Shown piece after piece: positions 51,805 to 60,377 of a DNA stretch of 64,000 bases; the stretch's first letter is position 1; each line of letters opens with the position of its first letter. This DNA is from Dokdonella sp041395345 (GTDB lineage Bacteria > Pseudomonadota > Gammaproteobacteria > Xanthomonadales > Rhodanobacteraceae). The stretch is taken from NCBI RefSeq assembly GCF_041395345.1, contig NZ_JAWLAR010000001.1:62001-126000 (forward strand), read 5' to 3'. The notes under the pieces are model-generated. The model saw only the letters and a list, made by a program, of their open reading frames with translations, was not told where the DNA came from and did not search any database. The position numbers and the translations under genes were made by a program.

Positions 51805-52289
51805 GCCAGCAACCAGAGGCCCACTAAAGCCAGGGTGGCGCCCAGCAGCAACCCGCCCACCACCGGCCAGTAACTTCCGTCACGCTTCAGGCAGTAGAAC
51901 AGATAGCCCGGCACGAGCAGGGACAGCCAACCGGCGACGAGACTTGTCTGGAATGCGAGAACGGCGCCGGTGAGCAGGGCAAGACAATAGACCGCGATTC
52001 CACCGAGGATCATCACGCTCGGCAGATTCATGGAGGCGAAATCCTCCGGATACTGCAGCTGGCCGAAGTAGACGGCCGCACCGACGCAGCCTGCGACCAG
52101 CAGGAGAAACAGGCAGATCACCAGCAGCCAGTTCACCAGTTCGCGGCGAAACCGGCGCCAGCGTGCCGCCGAGCGCGCCTGAGCGCGCACGGCCGGATCG
52201 ATTTCCAGTTCGATGTGGCCAATGCTCGGCTCCAGGCGCTTGCTGCGTCTGTTCTGCTCCGCCTGCGGCCTGATATCGCGTCGGCTCAA
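51801..52289 (-). CDS. Hypothetical membrane protein downstream of glnA
   Basis: A 162-residue protein with a TTG start that overlaps the glnA stop (TTGA). Basic cytoplasmic N-terminus (1-48), then four hydrophobic segments: VNWLLVICLFLLLVAGCVGAAVYFG, LPSVMILGGIAVYCLALLTGAVLAF, LVAGWLSLLVPGYLFYCLK and VVGGLLLGATLALVGLWLLA. No family recognised. Coupling to glnA suggests shared regulation only; no functional link is shown. Confidence 0.75.
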   Translation of the reverse strand: MSRRDIRPQAEQNRRSKRLEPSIGHIELEIDPAVRAQARSAARWRRFRRELVNWLLVICLFLLLVAGCVGAAVYFGQLQYPEDFASMNLPSVMILGGIAVYCLALLTGAVLAFQTSLVAGWLSLLVPGYLFYCLKRDGSYWPVVGGLLLGATLALVGLWLLA

Positions 52290-53695
52290 ATCGAGTAGTA
52301 CATCTGGTATTCGATCGGATGCGTGGCCGCACGATAGCGCGTCACTTCGTGCATCTTCAGATCGATGTAGCCGTCGATGAAATCATCCGAGAACACGCCG
52401 CCAGCGGTCAGGAATGCGCGATCCTTGTTCAGCGCATCGAGCGCCTGGTCAAGCGAATGGCAGACCGTCGGGATGTTCTTCTCTTCCTCGGGTGGCAGGT
52501 CGTAGAGATCCTTGTCAGAGGGGGCACCGGGATCGATCTTGTTGAGGATGCCATCGAGGCCGGCCATGAGCAGTGCGGCAAACGTCAGATAGCCGCTGTT
52601 GACCGGATCCGGGAAACGGATTTCGATGCGCCGGCCCTTGGCATTGTTGACGAACGGAATGCGGCAGCTGGCCGAGCGGTTGCGCGCCGAGTAGGCCAGC
52701 ATCACGGGCGCCTCGAATCCGGGTACCAGCCGCTTGTAGCTGTTCGTCGAAGAGTTGGTAAAGGCATTGAGCGCGCGCGCGTGCTTGAAGATGCCGCCGA
52801 TATACCAGAGCGCCGTCTGCGACAGGCCACCGTAAAGATCGCCTGCGAAAATGTTGTTGCCTCCCTTGGCCAATGACTGGTGCACATGCATGCCGGAACC
52901 GTTGTCCCCCACCAGGGGCTTCGGCATGAAACTCGCCGTCTTGCCGTACTGGTGGGCGATGTTGCGCACGACGTACTTCATCGTGATCAACTCGTCGGCC
53001 TTGCGCACGAGGGTATTGAAACGCGTGCCGATTTCGCATTGGCCGGCGGTGGCCACTTCGTGGTGATGCACTTCGACGACCTGGCCAAGACGCTCGAGCA
53101 CCTTGCACATCTCGCTGCGCAGGTCCTGCAGGGAATCGACTGGCGGCACCGGGAAGTAGCCTCCCTTGACGCCCGGACGATGACCGCTGTTGCCGGCCTC
53201 GAATCGCTTGTTCGACGACCAGGCTGCTTCCTCGGAATCGATCTCGAAGCCAACCTTGCCCATGTCGACCTGCCAACGCACCGAATCAAAAATGAAGAAC
53301 TCGGGTTCCGGTCCGAAAAAGGCCGTGTCGGCGACACCCGTCGATTTCAGGTACGCCTCGGCGCGCTTGGCCAGCGAGCGCGGATCGCGCGAATAGGCCT
53401 GCATCGTATGCGGCTCGAGCACGTCGCAGGTGATGATCAGGGTCGGATCGGACATGAACGGATCGAGGATGGCGGTCTCCGAATCCGGCATCAGCACCAT
53501 GTCCGATTCGTTGATGCCCTTCCAGCCCGAGATCGAGGAGCCGTCGAACATCTTGCCGTCCTCGAAGAATGCCTCGTCGACCGAGTGTGCCGGAAACGTC
53601 ACGTGATGCTGCTTTCCGAGCATGTCGGCGAAACGCAGATCGATGAACTCGACGTCGTGGTCCTTGATCAGCTTGAGCACATTGGCGACAGACAT
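52286..53695 (-). CDS. glnA: Glutamine synthetase, type I
   Basis: ATP-dependent synthesis of glutamine from glutamate and ammonium; forms a dodecamer. 469 residues, the length of GSI-beta enzymes. The start at 53695 (MSVANVLKLIKDHDVEFIDLRFADMLGKQHHVTFP) has AGAGGA 6 bases upstream; the longer open frame beyond it is spurious. Signatures are FDGSSISGWKGINESDM (51-67), EPEFFIFD, KGGYFPVPPVDSLQD, the metal and ATP site KPLVGDNGSGMHVHQSL, and NSYKRLVPGFEAPV. The adenylylation loop KDLYDLPPEEEKNIP contains the target Tyr, so activity is probably tuned by GlnE. ntrBC is on the same strand about 8 kb downstream rather than adjacent. Confidence 0.97.
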   Translation of the reverse strand: MSVANVLKLIKDHDVEFIDLRFADMLGKQHHVTFPAHSVDEAFFEDGKMFDGSSISGWKGINESDMVLMPDSETAILDPFMSDPTLIITCDVLEPHTMQAYSRDPRSLAKRAEAYLKSTGVADTAFFGPEPEFFIFDSVRWQVDMGKVGFEIDSEEAAWSSNKRFEAGNSGHRPGVKGGYFPVPPVDSLQDLRSEMCKVLERLGQVVEVHHHEVATAGQCEIGTRFNTLVRKADELITMKYVVRNIAHQYGKTASFMPKPLVGDNGSGMHVHQSLAKGGNNIFAGDLYGGLSQTALWYIGGIFKHARALNAFTNSSTNSYKRLVPGFEAPVMLAYSARNRSASCRIPFVNNAKGRRIEIRFPDPVNSGYLTFAALLMAGLDGILNKIDPGAPSDKDLYDLPPEEEKNIPTVCHSLDQALDALNKDRAFLTAGGVFSDDFIDGYIDLKMHEVTRYRAATHPIEYQMYYSI

Positions 53696-53814
53696 GGTGG
53701 ATCCTCTGGGAAGGGTGGCGTCCGCAACGGGCCGGACTGCATCGCGTGGGTGACAATTCTCGCACGAACCTGTCGATGGAAAGGTCGCACTGCATCTGGA
53801 CAACCATTTGACCT

Positions 53815-54636
53815 ATGCTCCGGGGTTTGACTGACCGGATTCCGCGCGTGCCCGACCTGATCAACGTCATCCTGCTTGGCATCATCGAAGGCATCACCGA
53901 ATTCCTGCCGATTTCCAGCACGGGCCATCTGCTGATCGCCGAACAATGGCTCGGTGCACGCACCGACGCCTTCAACATCGTGATCCAGGCCGGCGCGATC
54001 CTGGCGGTTACCCTGATCTACTGGAAGCGCTTGTGGCAGCTGGCGACGGGCTGGCGCGAACCCGAAAATCGCGATTACCTGCTGAAGCTCTTGGTTTCGT
54101 TCCTGATTACCGCGGTACTCGGACTGGTTGTGAGCAAGATGGGCTTCAGCCTGCCCGACCAGGTCCTGCCGATCGCAATCGCCCTGGTGGTTGGCGGCTT
54201 CTGGATGTTCGCAGCCGAATACTGGAGCGCGAAGCGCCCCGAGAGCGACCGGATCACCTGGACCGTCGCCATCCTGGTCGGCCTGGCCCAGATCGTCGCT
54301 GCAATTTTCCCCGGCACGTCCCGCTCCGCTGCGACAATCTTCATCGCCATGCTGGCCGGCACCAACAACCGACCAGCGGCCACCGAGTACGCCTTTCTGG
54401 TCGGCATCCCGACCATGTACGCGGCCAGCGGCTACCAGATCCTCAAGCACTGGAACAGCGCCGGGGTGCAGGAAGACTGGCTCGCGATCGCAGTCGGATT
54501 CGTTGCGGCCACGATCACCGCCTTCATTGCAGTGAAATGGCTACTTGGCTATATCCGCACGCACACCTTCAATGCATTCGCGATCTATCGCATCGTGCTT
54601 GGCGTACTGCTGCTGGCGTTGTTGCCGGCGGACTAG
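53815..54636 (+). CDS. uppP: Undecaprenyl-diphosphatase UppP (BacA)
   Basis: Integral-membrane phosphatase that recycles the undecaprenyl carrier of cell-wall synthesis. 273 residues from ATG 53815; a GTG at 53848 (VPDLINVILLGIIEG) is an alternative closer to the conserved start, but total length fits the ATG. The two active-site motifs are IIEGITEFLPISSTGHLLI (near 30) and AIFPGTSRSAATIFIAMLAG (near 165). About seven or eight membrane helices. Divergent from glnA with a 119-base spacer. Confidence 0.94.
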   Translation: MLRGLTDRIPRVPDLINVILLGIIEGITEFLPISSTGHLLIAEQWLGARTDAFNIVIQAGAILAVTLIYWKRLWQLATGWREPENRDYLLKLLVSFLITAVLGLVVSKMGFSLPDQVLPIAIALVVGGFWMFAAEYWSAKRPESDRITWTVAILVGLAQIVAAIFPGTSRSAATIFIAMLAGTNNRPAATEYAFLVGIPTMYAASGYQILKHWNSAGVQEDWLAIAVGFVAATITAFIAVKWLLGYIRTHTFNAFAIYRIVLGVLLLALLPAD

Positions 54637-54824
54637 CTGTTTCAGGATGTTGGGCTCCGCTTGCGCTCAGCACCGACAACGAAGCCGCAACGCGACGAGG
54701 GCAGTCGAAACCCGCTCCCTGTTTCGGCTTTGGGTCCGCTTTGGACATTTGAGCTGAGCGCAGTCCCGAAAAGGGGATTCCCTTCGATCACGATGCCCGG
54801 CGTGAGGCCCACTCTACGGCCTAG

Positions 54825-55457
54825 TCATCGACGCAAGGCGGCATTCAGCGAATAGGTGCCGACGATTTCCGCTTCATCGAGCACGTGACCCTGCATCGCG
54901 CGACGCAGGTCGGCAAGGTTGAATCGTCCCTCGAGCCCGAGCGATGCCACGTCGATGGCGGCGACGCGAAAGTGATAGTGATGCAGGCGCTCGTCGTTCC
55001 AGGGCGGGCACGGACCGTCGTACCCGTAGTAGTCGCCGGCCATGTCGGCATCGTTGGCGAACCAGCTCGTGTAGTCGTTGATGCCCTGCTTCGAACCAGC
55101 CGGACCGAACGGTTCGCGCACACCATGCGGGACGACGCCTTCCGCGCAACTGCCGGCACCGAACTCGCGGATTTCCGCCGGTATGTCGATCATCAGCCAG
55201 TGCACGAATTCGCCGCGCGGCAATCCCGAGCGCACGCTGCGCCCCTCCTGATTGACATCGTCACCGACCGTCGGCGCATCGACATCGATGCAGGTCAGCA
55301 CGAAGGACCGGGTGCCTTCCGGTACGTCGCTCCAGGTCAGGTGCGGATTCCGGTTCTCGGCGAAAACGCAGGGTTCGCCCTTCGGTCCGGGCTTGCCAAA
55401 GGCAAACTCGGACGGTATCGGTTGCATGTCGTGGAAGCTCTTGCTGCGGATATGCAT
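54825..55457 (-). CDS. YbhB/YbcL-type phosphatidylethanolamine-binding protein
   Basis: A 210-residue soluble PEBP-fold protein. Landmarks are MHIRSKSFHDMQPIPSEFAFGKP, NRNPHLTWSDVPEGTRSFVLTCIDVDAP (ligand-pocket Asp-Pro motif), GEFVHWLMIDIPAE (His), GYDGPCPPWNDERLHHYHFRVAAID and a C-terminal helix LRRAMQGHVLDEAEIVGTYSL. Bacterial members are of uncertain function. No signal peptide, so it is cytoplasmic. Confidence 0.9.
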   Translation of the reverse strand: MHIRSKSFHDMQPIPSEFAFGKPGPKGEPCVFAENRNPHLTWSDVPEGTRSFVLTCIDVDAPTVGDDVNQEGRSVRSGLPRGEFVHWLMIDIPAEIREFGAGSCAEGVVPHGVREPFGPAGSKQGINDYTSWFANDADMAGDYYGYDGPCPPWNDERLHHYHFRVAAIDVASLGLEGRFNLADLRRAMQGHVLDEAEIVGTYSLNAALRR

Positions 55458-55474
55458 GACGTCCCCCTATGGTC

Positions 55475-57637
55475 TCAGGATGCCTTGACGAGTGGCCCCG
55501 GCAGACTGGAAAAGGCATCTGCCAGAGGTTCAGCATAAGCTTGCCAGTGGCCATCCTCGAAATGGGTCGGCAAGCCTGTCACACCGGCCTCGATACGCCG
55601 ACTCAATGGACCGGGTTGCAGACTGTCGATGCCGACAAAGCGGGCCAGTTCGGCGCCTGCTCCGGCCGGATCGGCAAGTACCTGCTCGGCGTTGACGACC
55701 AGATTCGCCAGACCACCCTGCTCGGCAACCAGGCGAACGTGAGCCGTGGCGCGAGCGAGCCAGGCCAGGCAGCTGTCGAAATCGTTCAGCCCGGCGAACG
55801 GAAGCCAGCCGAAGGCCAGCCAGTTGAGCAGGGCGTCGCGCGGGTCCCTATCGACCACGATCACGCGGGTTCCGGGCAGCACAGCACGCGCGAACAGAAG
55901 ATGGTGGGCATCCAGGCGCGGCAGCCAGTCGACGACAGGGCGGCTGAGGTCGATCCTGCGTTCGCGCAGCGGTGCAAAATAGGCTTCGCGCTGGGCCTCG
56001 ATGAATTCCGCAGTCGGCTCGCCTTCGGGAAGCATGACCGTCCCGGTATCGAAGCCGTCGTTGCGTACGCCCTGGACACGATCGCGCAGCACGACGAGCC
56101 CGGGCTGGTCAGCGAGCAGGGCGGCAACTCGGTCCACACCGCTTCCCGGTGTGCCGATCAGCAGGATCGGGGCGTTTTCGCAGGCATCCGCTTCGGGCTT
56201 CTCAATTTTCCTGGCATAGTCGGCCGGCAGCGACTCGAGCCGGGGCAACATGCCCGGCAGACCCTTCTGCGCTTCGCGAAAATCCGCGACCGCTTCCGCT
56301 ACCTTGCCGGCTCGATCATTGAGCTGACCCGAAAGGTTGGTGCAGACACGCGCGACATCCTTGTTGGCCTTGCGCAGATCGATCGCCTTCAGCAGCTCCC
56401 GGGCGCCGGCATCATCGCCGGCGCGCATGCGTGCGCGCACCCGGATGATGCCCAGCGTCGCGTCGGCCGGCGCAAGCTTGACGGCCGCCTCGGCGACCTC
56501 GGCGGCGCGATCGAACTCGCCGTTGCTTTCCAGCGCGCTCGCGAACTGCACGGCCGCTTCGGGATCCTGAGGATCGCGTTCGACCAGCCACTTCCAGTCG
56601 GCTGCCGCGTCGGCATGGCGACCGCTGGATCCGTTGATGCGGGCACGGGTTGCGCGCCAGCGCACCTGCTCTGGAAACTCGGCGATGCGCTGGTCAAGCA
56701 GGCTCAGCAATTCCTGCCCACGACCCAGCTTGCCAAGGCACCAGGTCATGGCTTCGAAACAGGCCTCGTGGTCGGGCTTCAGTGCCAGTGCTCGCTGGTA
56801 GGCGGCAATCGCCTCTTCGAACTTTTCCTGGATTCGCAGCGAGTCGCCCAGGCCCAGTTCGGCGGCCAGTTCGAAGCCGCGCACGCCCTGCAGGGCACGG
56901 AAATACGGTTCGGACTCGGCGGCCCGCTTGTCATGGATCAGCAGCTGACCGAGTGCGTTGCTGGCGTGCGGCAAGCCCGGGCGCAGGCGCAAGGCATTGC
57001 GGAAGGCCTGCTCGCCGAAGGCCATCATGCCGCGCTTGGCGAAACCACGGCCCAGCGCATAGGCGATCGAAGCATCCTTCGGCGCCAGATCGGAAGCACG
57101 AGCCAGATACTTGAGCGCCGTTTCGGCATCGCCCGCGTCCAGGGCGAGGGTACCGAGCCCGCTCAGGGCCTGCGGATCTTCGTCGACGCGCAGGGCGGTG
57201 CGGAAATAGTCGCCGGCGAGCCGGGTATCGCCCTGCATCATGGCGATGTGGCCGAGGGCCGTATGCGCCCCGGCGATGTTCGGATCCAGGGTCAGGGCGC
57301 GCTCATAGGCACTCCTGGATGCATCGATGTTGCCGGCTTCGAGCTGCACCGAACCCAGCATGAGCAGCAGCTTGGGCTGTTCCGGGGCCAGGTCATGCGC
57401 GCGCGCTATCAATTCCGCGCTTTCGGCGAGCTGGCCGCGCGTGCGGCAGATCGCTCCGAGCCCACGCAGGGCCTCGCTGTTGGAAGGATCGGCGGCGAGG
57501 GCTTCGCGATAGCCTTTTTCGGCTTCATCCAGGCGACCGTGACGATGGTGTTCGATGGTTTCTCTGAGCATGTTCTTCAACGAGTTGGGCAGCCCGACGG
57601 GCGCTTGTGAATCCCCCATTATGCCGCATGCCGCCAT
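55475..57637 (-). CDS. Large TPR protein with degenerate sulfotransferase domain
   Basis: A 720-residue protein. The ATG at 57637 has GGAAG 6 bases upstream; an ATG at 57619 (MGDSQAPVGLPNSLKN) is the alternative. The open frame extends far beyond this into the opposite-strand ATPase gene and is not coding there. About twelve TPR units fill residues 20-430 (DEAEKGYREALAADPSNSEALRGLGAICRTRGQ and following). The C-terminal domain has the sulfotransferase order, ILLIGTPGSGVDRVAALLADQPGLV then TRVIVVDRDPRDALLNWLAFGWL. The 5'-phosphosulfate loop reads PGSGVD instead of P-R-S-G-T-T. PAPS binding is therefore doubtful and it may be a scaffold. Confidence 0.85.
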   Translation of the reverse strand: MAACGIMGDSQAPVGLPNSLKNMLRETIEHHRHGRLDEAEKGYREALAADPSNSEALRGLGAICRTRGQLAESAELIARAHDLAPEQPKLLLMLGSVQLEAGNIDASRSAYERALTLDPNIAGAHTALGHIAMMQGDTRLAGDYFRTALRVDEDPQALSGLGTLALDAGDAETALKYLARASDLAPKDASIAYALGRGFAKRGMMAFGEQAFRNALRLRPGLPHASNALGQLLIHDKRAAESEPYFRALQGVRGFELAAELGLGDSLRIQEKFEEAIAAYQRALALKPDHEACFEAMTWCLGKLGRGQELLSLLDQRIAEFPEQVRWRATRARINGSSGRHADAAADWKWLVERDPQDPEAAVQFASALESNGEFDRAAEVAEAAVKLAPADATLGIIRVRARMRAGDDAGARELLKAIDLRKANKDVARVCTNLSGQLNDRAGKVAEAVADFREAQKGLPGMLPRLESLPADYARKIEKPEADACENAPILLIGTPGSGVDRVAALLADQPGLVVLRDRVQGVRNDGFDTGTVMLPEGEPTAEFIEAQREAYFAPLRERRIDLSRPVVDWLPRLDAHHLLFARAVLPGTRVIVVDRDPRDALLNWLAFGWLPFAGLNDFDSCLAWLARATAHVRLVAEQGGLANLVVNAEQVLADPAGAGAELARFVGIDSLQPGPLSRRIEAGVTGLPTHFEDGHWQAYAEPLADAFSSLPGPLVKAS

Positions 57638-57697
57638 GTTAGGCTTCCGCGCCTTGCATTTCGGGCCATCTCGTGTGGCCGCGAGGAACGGGAAACA

Positions 57698-59176
57698 ATG
57701 AGCGGCAATCAGGATCTCACCACACTGTTGCGGGCGCGAACGCCGCTGCTGGTCATCGAATCGGCGGAGGAAGGGCGGGTCATCGAGAGCTTCAGGCACG
57801 CCATCGCGCAGTCGCTGCGGCCGCTGTTCACCTGGAGCATTACCGACGGCCTGCGGCGCATCGACATGGACGACGAGGGCGAGCAGGCCATTCCGGATGC
57901 CACCCTGACCCTGACCTCGATCAAGCAGCGCACCGAAGCTGGCGTGTTCCTGTTGCTCGATTTCCAGCCCTACCTGCGTTACCCGATGACCCTGCGCCTG
58001 CTGCGCGAAATCGTGCTGCGTCAGGGATCCGCCGAACACACGCTGGTCCTGGTCGGCTCGAAGATCGAGCTGCCGGACGATCTCGGCGAGCATGCCACGC
58101 GCTTTGAAATGGCTTTGCCCGACGCACAGGCCATGGCCGCCCTGCTGCGCGAAGAGGCGTTCAACTATTCGCGCGAGAACAGTGGCCGCCGTGTCGAGGT
58201 CGATGCCGACTCCGCGCGCACCATCGTTCGCAATCTGGCCGGCCTGACCCATGCCGATGCTCGCCGCATCGTGCGCAAGCTGATCTACGCCGACGGTGCG
58301 TTGGGTCCTGCCGACCTGCCGGAGCTGGCCCAAGCCAAGTTCGAGCTGCTGGATCGCGAGAATCTGCTGCATTTCGAGTACGAGACGGCGCGCTTTGCGG
58401 AAGTTGCGGGCCTGAACCGCCTCAAGCGCTGGATCCAGCAGCGCGAGCCGGCTTTTGTCGGGCGCAAGCTCAAGGTCAGGCTGGATCCGCCCAAGGGCAT
58501 TCTCCTGCTCGGCGTGCAGGGCTGCGGCAAGAGTCTGGCAGCCAAGGCCGTCGCCGGCGGCTTTGGCGTGCCCTTGCTGCGCCTCGACATCGGCACGCTG
58601 TACAACAAGTACCACGGCGAGACCGAGCGCAACCTGCGTGCCGCACTGAAGAACGCCGAAATGCTCTCGCCTTGCGTGCTCTGGCTCGACGAGATCGAGA
58701 AGGCCTTGTCGACCGAAGGCAGTGACGATGGCGTATCCCGACGGGTGCTCGGCTATCTGCTTACCTGGATGGCCGAACGCAAGGGAAAGGTCTTCCTCGT
58801 GGCCACTGCGAACGATGTTTCAGCACTGCCTGCCGAATTGCTTCGCAAGGGTCGCTTCGACGAAATCTTCTTCGTCGATCTTCCCGATGCGGAGTCGCGC
58901 GTGGAAGTGCTGCGCATCCATCTGGCCAAGCGCGAGATCGATGCCGAGAGTATCGACATCGATCACGTCGCCAGCGCCTGTGAGGGATTCTCCGGCGCCG
59001 AGATCGAGCAACTCATCGTCGCCGCAATGTACGCCGCTTCGGCAGATGATTCGGCTCTCGCAACGGAGCATCTGATCGAAGAAGTACGTCTGACCCGGCC
59101 GCTGTCGGTGATGATGGCCGATCGCGTCTCGGCCCTGCGCGAATGGGCACGCGACAGGACTGTGCCGGCGGATTGA
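57698..59176 (+). CDS. Ycf46-like AAA+ ATPase
   Basis: A 492-residue ATPase of the group related to chloroplast Ycf46, of unclear role. The N-terminal 235 residues are the specific domain (LTTLLRARTPLLVIESAEEGRVIESFRHAIAQ, GVFLLLDFQPYL). The AAA+ module follows: PPKGILLLGVQGCGKSLAAKAVAG (Walker A GVQGCGKS at 272-279), VLWLDEIEKALSTEGSD (Walker B), ATANDVSALPAELLRKGRFDEIFFVDLPD (sensor 1 and arginine finger), and a C-terminal lid with FSGAEIEQLIVAAMYAA. It is divergent from the TPR gene with only 60 bases between the start codons. Confidence 0.9.
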   Translation: MSGNQDLTTLLRARTPLLVIESAEEGRVIESFRHAIAQSLRPLFTWSITDGLRRIDMDDEGEQAIPDATLTLTSIKQRTEAGVFLLLDFQPYLRYPMTLRLLREIVLRQGSAEHTLVLVGSKIELPDDLGEHATRFEMALPDAQAMAALLREEAFNYSRENSGRRVEVDADSARTIVRNLAGLTHADARRIVRKLIYADGALGPADLPELAQAKFELLDRENLLHFEYETARFAEVAGLNRLKRWIQQREPAFVGRKLKVRLDPPKGILLLGVQGCGKSLAAKAVAGGFGVPLLRLDIGTLYNKYHGETERNLRAALKNAEMLSPCVLWLDEIEKALSTEGSDDGVSRRVLGYLLTWMAERKGKVFLVATANDVSALPAELLRKGRFDEIFFVDLPDAESRVEVLRIHLAKREIDAESIDIDHVASACEGFSGAEIEQLIVAAMYAASADDSALATEHLIEEVRLTRPLSVMMADRVSALREWARDRTVPAD

Positions 59177-59209
59177 AGTCTGAATTCCCGTTTGGCTGCC
59201 TTCGCAAGA

Positions 59210-59226
59210 GTGGGTCTCAGACCCAC
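59210..59226. repeat. Palindrome GTGGGTC-TCA-GACCCAC
   Basis: A 7-bp perfect stem with a 3-base loop in the convergent spacer after the Ycf46-like gene. It is similar in core (GGGTC...GACCC) and position to the 33730-33754 palindrome. It could serve as a shared transcription stop or be a REP-like element. Confidence 0.45.
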
Positions 59227-59329
59227 CCGCTCGCAAACAACACCCGCCCCTGCCAATCTCTCCGCCGTCATCGAGGCAGCACCGCGATCCTCACCATCAA
59301 GGTCCTCGGCGAATAGAGGCCTTGAACGT

Positions 59330-60334
59330 TCAATCAGCAACCGGCAACACCAGGTTCCGACTCATGCGTTCCGCAATGTAGTCCTCGGTCCAGCTGGTCA
59401 GGGAAAGGTCGCGGATAAAGCCGCAGTGCCCTCCGCCCGGCGCAATATCGAGTTCGACACAGGACGGAAGACTGAGCTTGCGAAAATCGGCCACGGGAAT
59501 GATCGGGTCATCCACCGATGTCAGTACGCTGGTCGGTACACGCATGCTCGACAGGCGGTCGCCGGCAATAGAGTAGCCGTCGAAGTAGTCTTCCAGCGTT
59601 GCGAACCCGGTGTGCCGAAGCACCAGCGAACGGGTCAGTTCGCGCAGGTTGCCGCGCAGATCCTTTTCGTCGAACAGACGATCGGTCGGAAAGGCACGCT
59701 GCTTCAGGCCCAGCGAGCGTTTCCACTTGCGCAGGAAGTAGGCCTCGTAGAACCACGGCGCCTGTTCGATAGCATTCATCGCATCGCGCGGGCTGATCGC
59801 CGGGCATACAGCCAGCGCGTAGGCCAGCGGAATCCCCGCATCGGGCGCACGCAAGGCCACGCGCAAGGCAAAATTGCCCCCGAGCGAAAAGCCGGCAATG
59901 GCCAAGGGCAGCTGCGGAAACATGCGTGCAACAGCGCCCACGGCAGCCACGACTTCATTGATTCGGCAAGAGTGAAACAATTCGCGATTGAGATGGTGGG
60001 TGTCGCCGTGATCGCGGAAATTGAGTCGGAAAACGTCATAGCCTTCGGCAAGCAGGCGTGAGCCGGTGTGCAGCACGTAGCTTGATTGCACGCTGCCTTC
60101 CCAGCCGTGCAGCAGGACCACCAGCCCGCGTGCATCCGGCAACGCTGTCTGGGCAGTGTGCATCCCCTGCAGGCGCACTCCGTCACCGCAATCAAGCAGG
60201 TGCTGGCTGGCGTTGCGTTCGAGTGCGGAAAGCCGGCGCCGGAACAGCAGGCGACGCACGCCGCTGGAGGCCAGCACCGATTGCAGGTGCGGATTGCGCA
60301 GCAGGCGAGGCGGTCGGTAGTCGGATGCGTTCAT
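59330..60334 (-). CDS. YheT-type alpha/beta hydrolase
   Basis: A 334-residue hydrolase. The family opening is RPPRLLRNPHLQSVLAS. The oxyanion region is LVVLLHGWEGSVQSSYVLHTGSRLLAEGYDVFRLNFRDHGDTHHLN. The nucleophile is in IAGFSLGGNFALRVAL (Ser in GFSLGG, near 150). Asp is in TSVDDPIIPV and His in GGGHCGFI near the C-terminus. Predicted esterase of the YheT/ABHD1-3 group; the physiological substrate is unknown. It lies about 40 bases upstream of hydrophobic PlsC-type gene ends on the same strand but they need not be cotranscribed. Confidence 0.9.
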   Translation of the reverse strand: MNASDYRPPRLLRNPHLQSVLASSGVRRLLFRRRLSALERNASQHLLDCGDGVRLQGMHTAQTALPDARGLVVLLHGWEGSVQSSYVLHTGSRLLAEGYDVFRLNFRDHGDTHHLNRELFHSCRINEVVAAVGAVARMFPQLPLAIAGFSLGGNFALRVALRAPDAGIPLAYALAVCPAISPRDAMNAIEQAPWFYEAYFLRKWKRSLGLKQRAFPTDRLFDEKDLRGNLRELTRSLVLRHTGFATLEDYFDGYSIAGDRLSSMRVPTSVLTSVDDPIIPVADFRKLSLPSCVELDIAPGGGHCGFIRDLSLTSWTEDYIAERMSRNLVLPVAD

Positions 60335-60377
60335 GGCTTCAGCAATGATTCGGAGCGCAAGTCCAGGTCAAGTCCAT

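Noticed and set aside
53951..53966. GGTGCACGCACC palindrome inside uppP as an NtrC enhancer for glnA
   Set aside because: The half-sites are in the wrong order (GGTGC then GCACC) and spacing does not match the NtrC dyad.
57638..58615. Very long minus-strand open frame extending the TPR-sulfotransferase upstream
   Set aside because: It runs antisense through the Ycf46-like ATPase gene, whose plus-strand product has clear Walker motifs. The extension has no homology and is a by-product of high GC.
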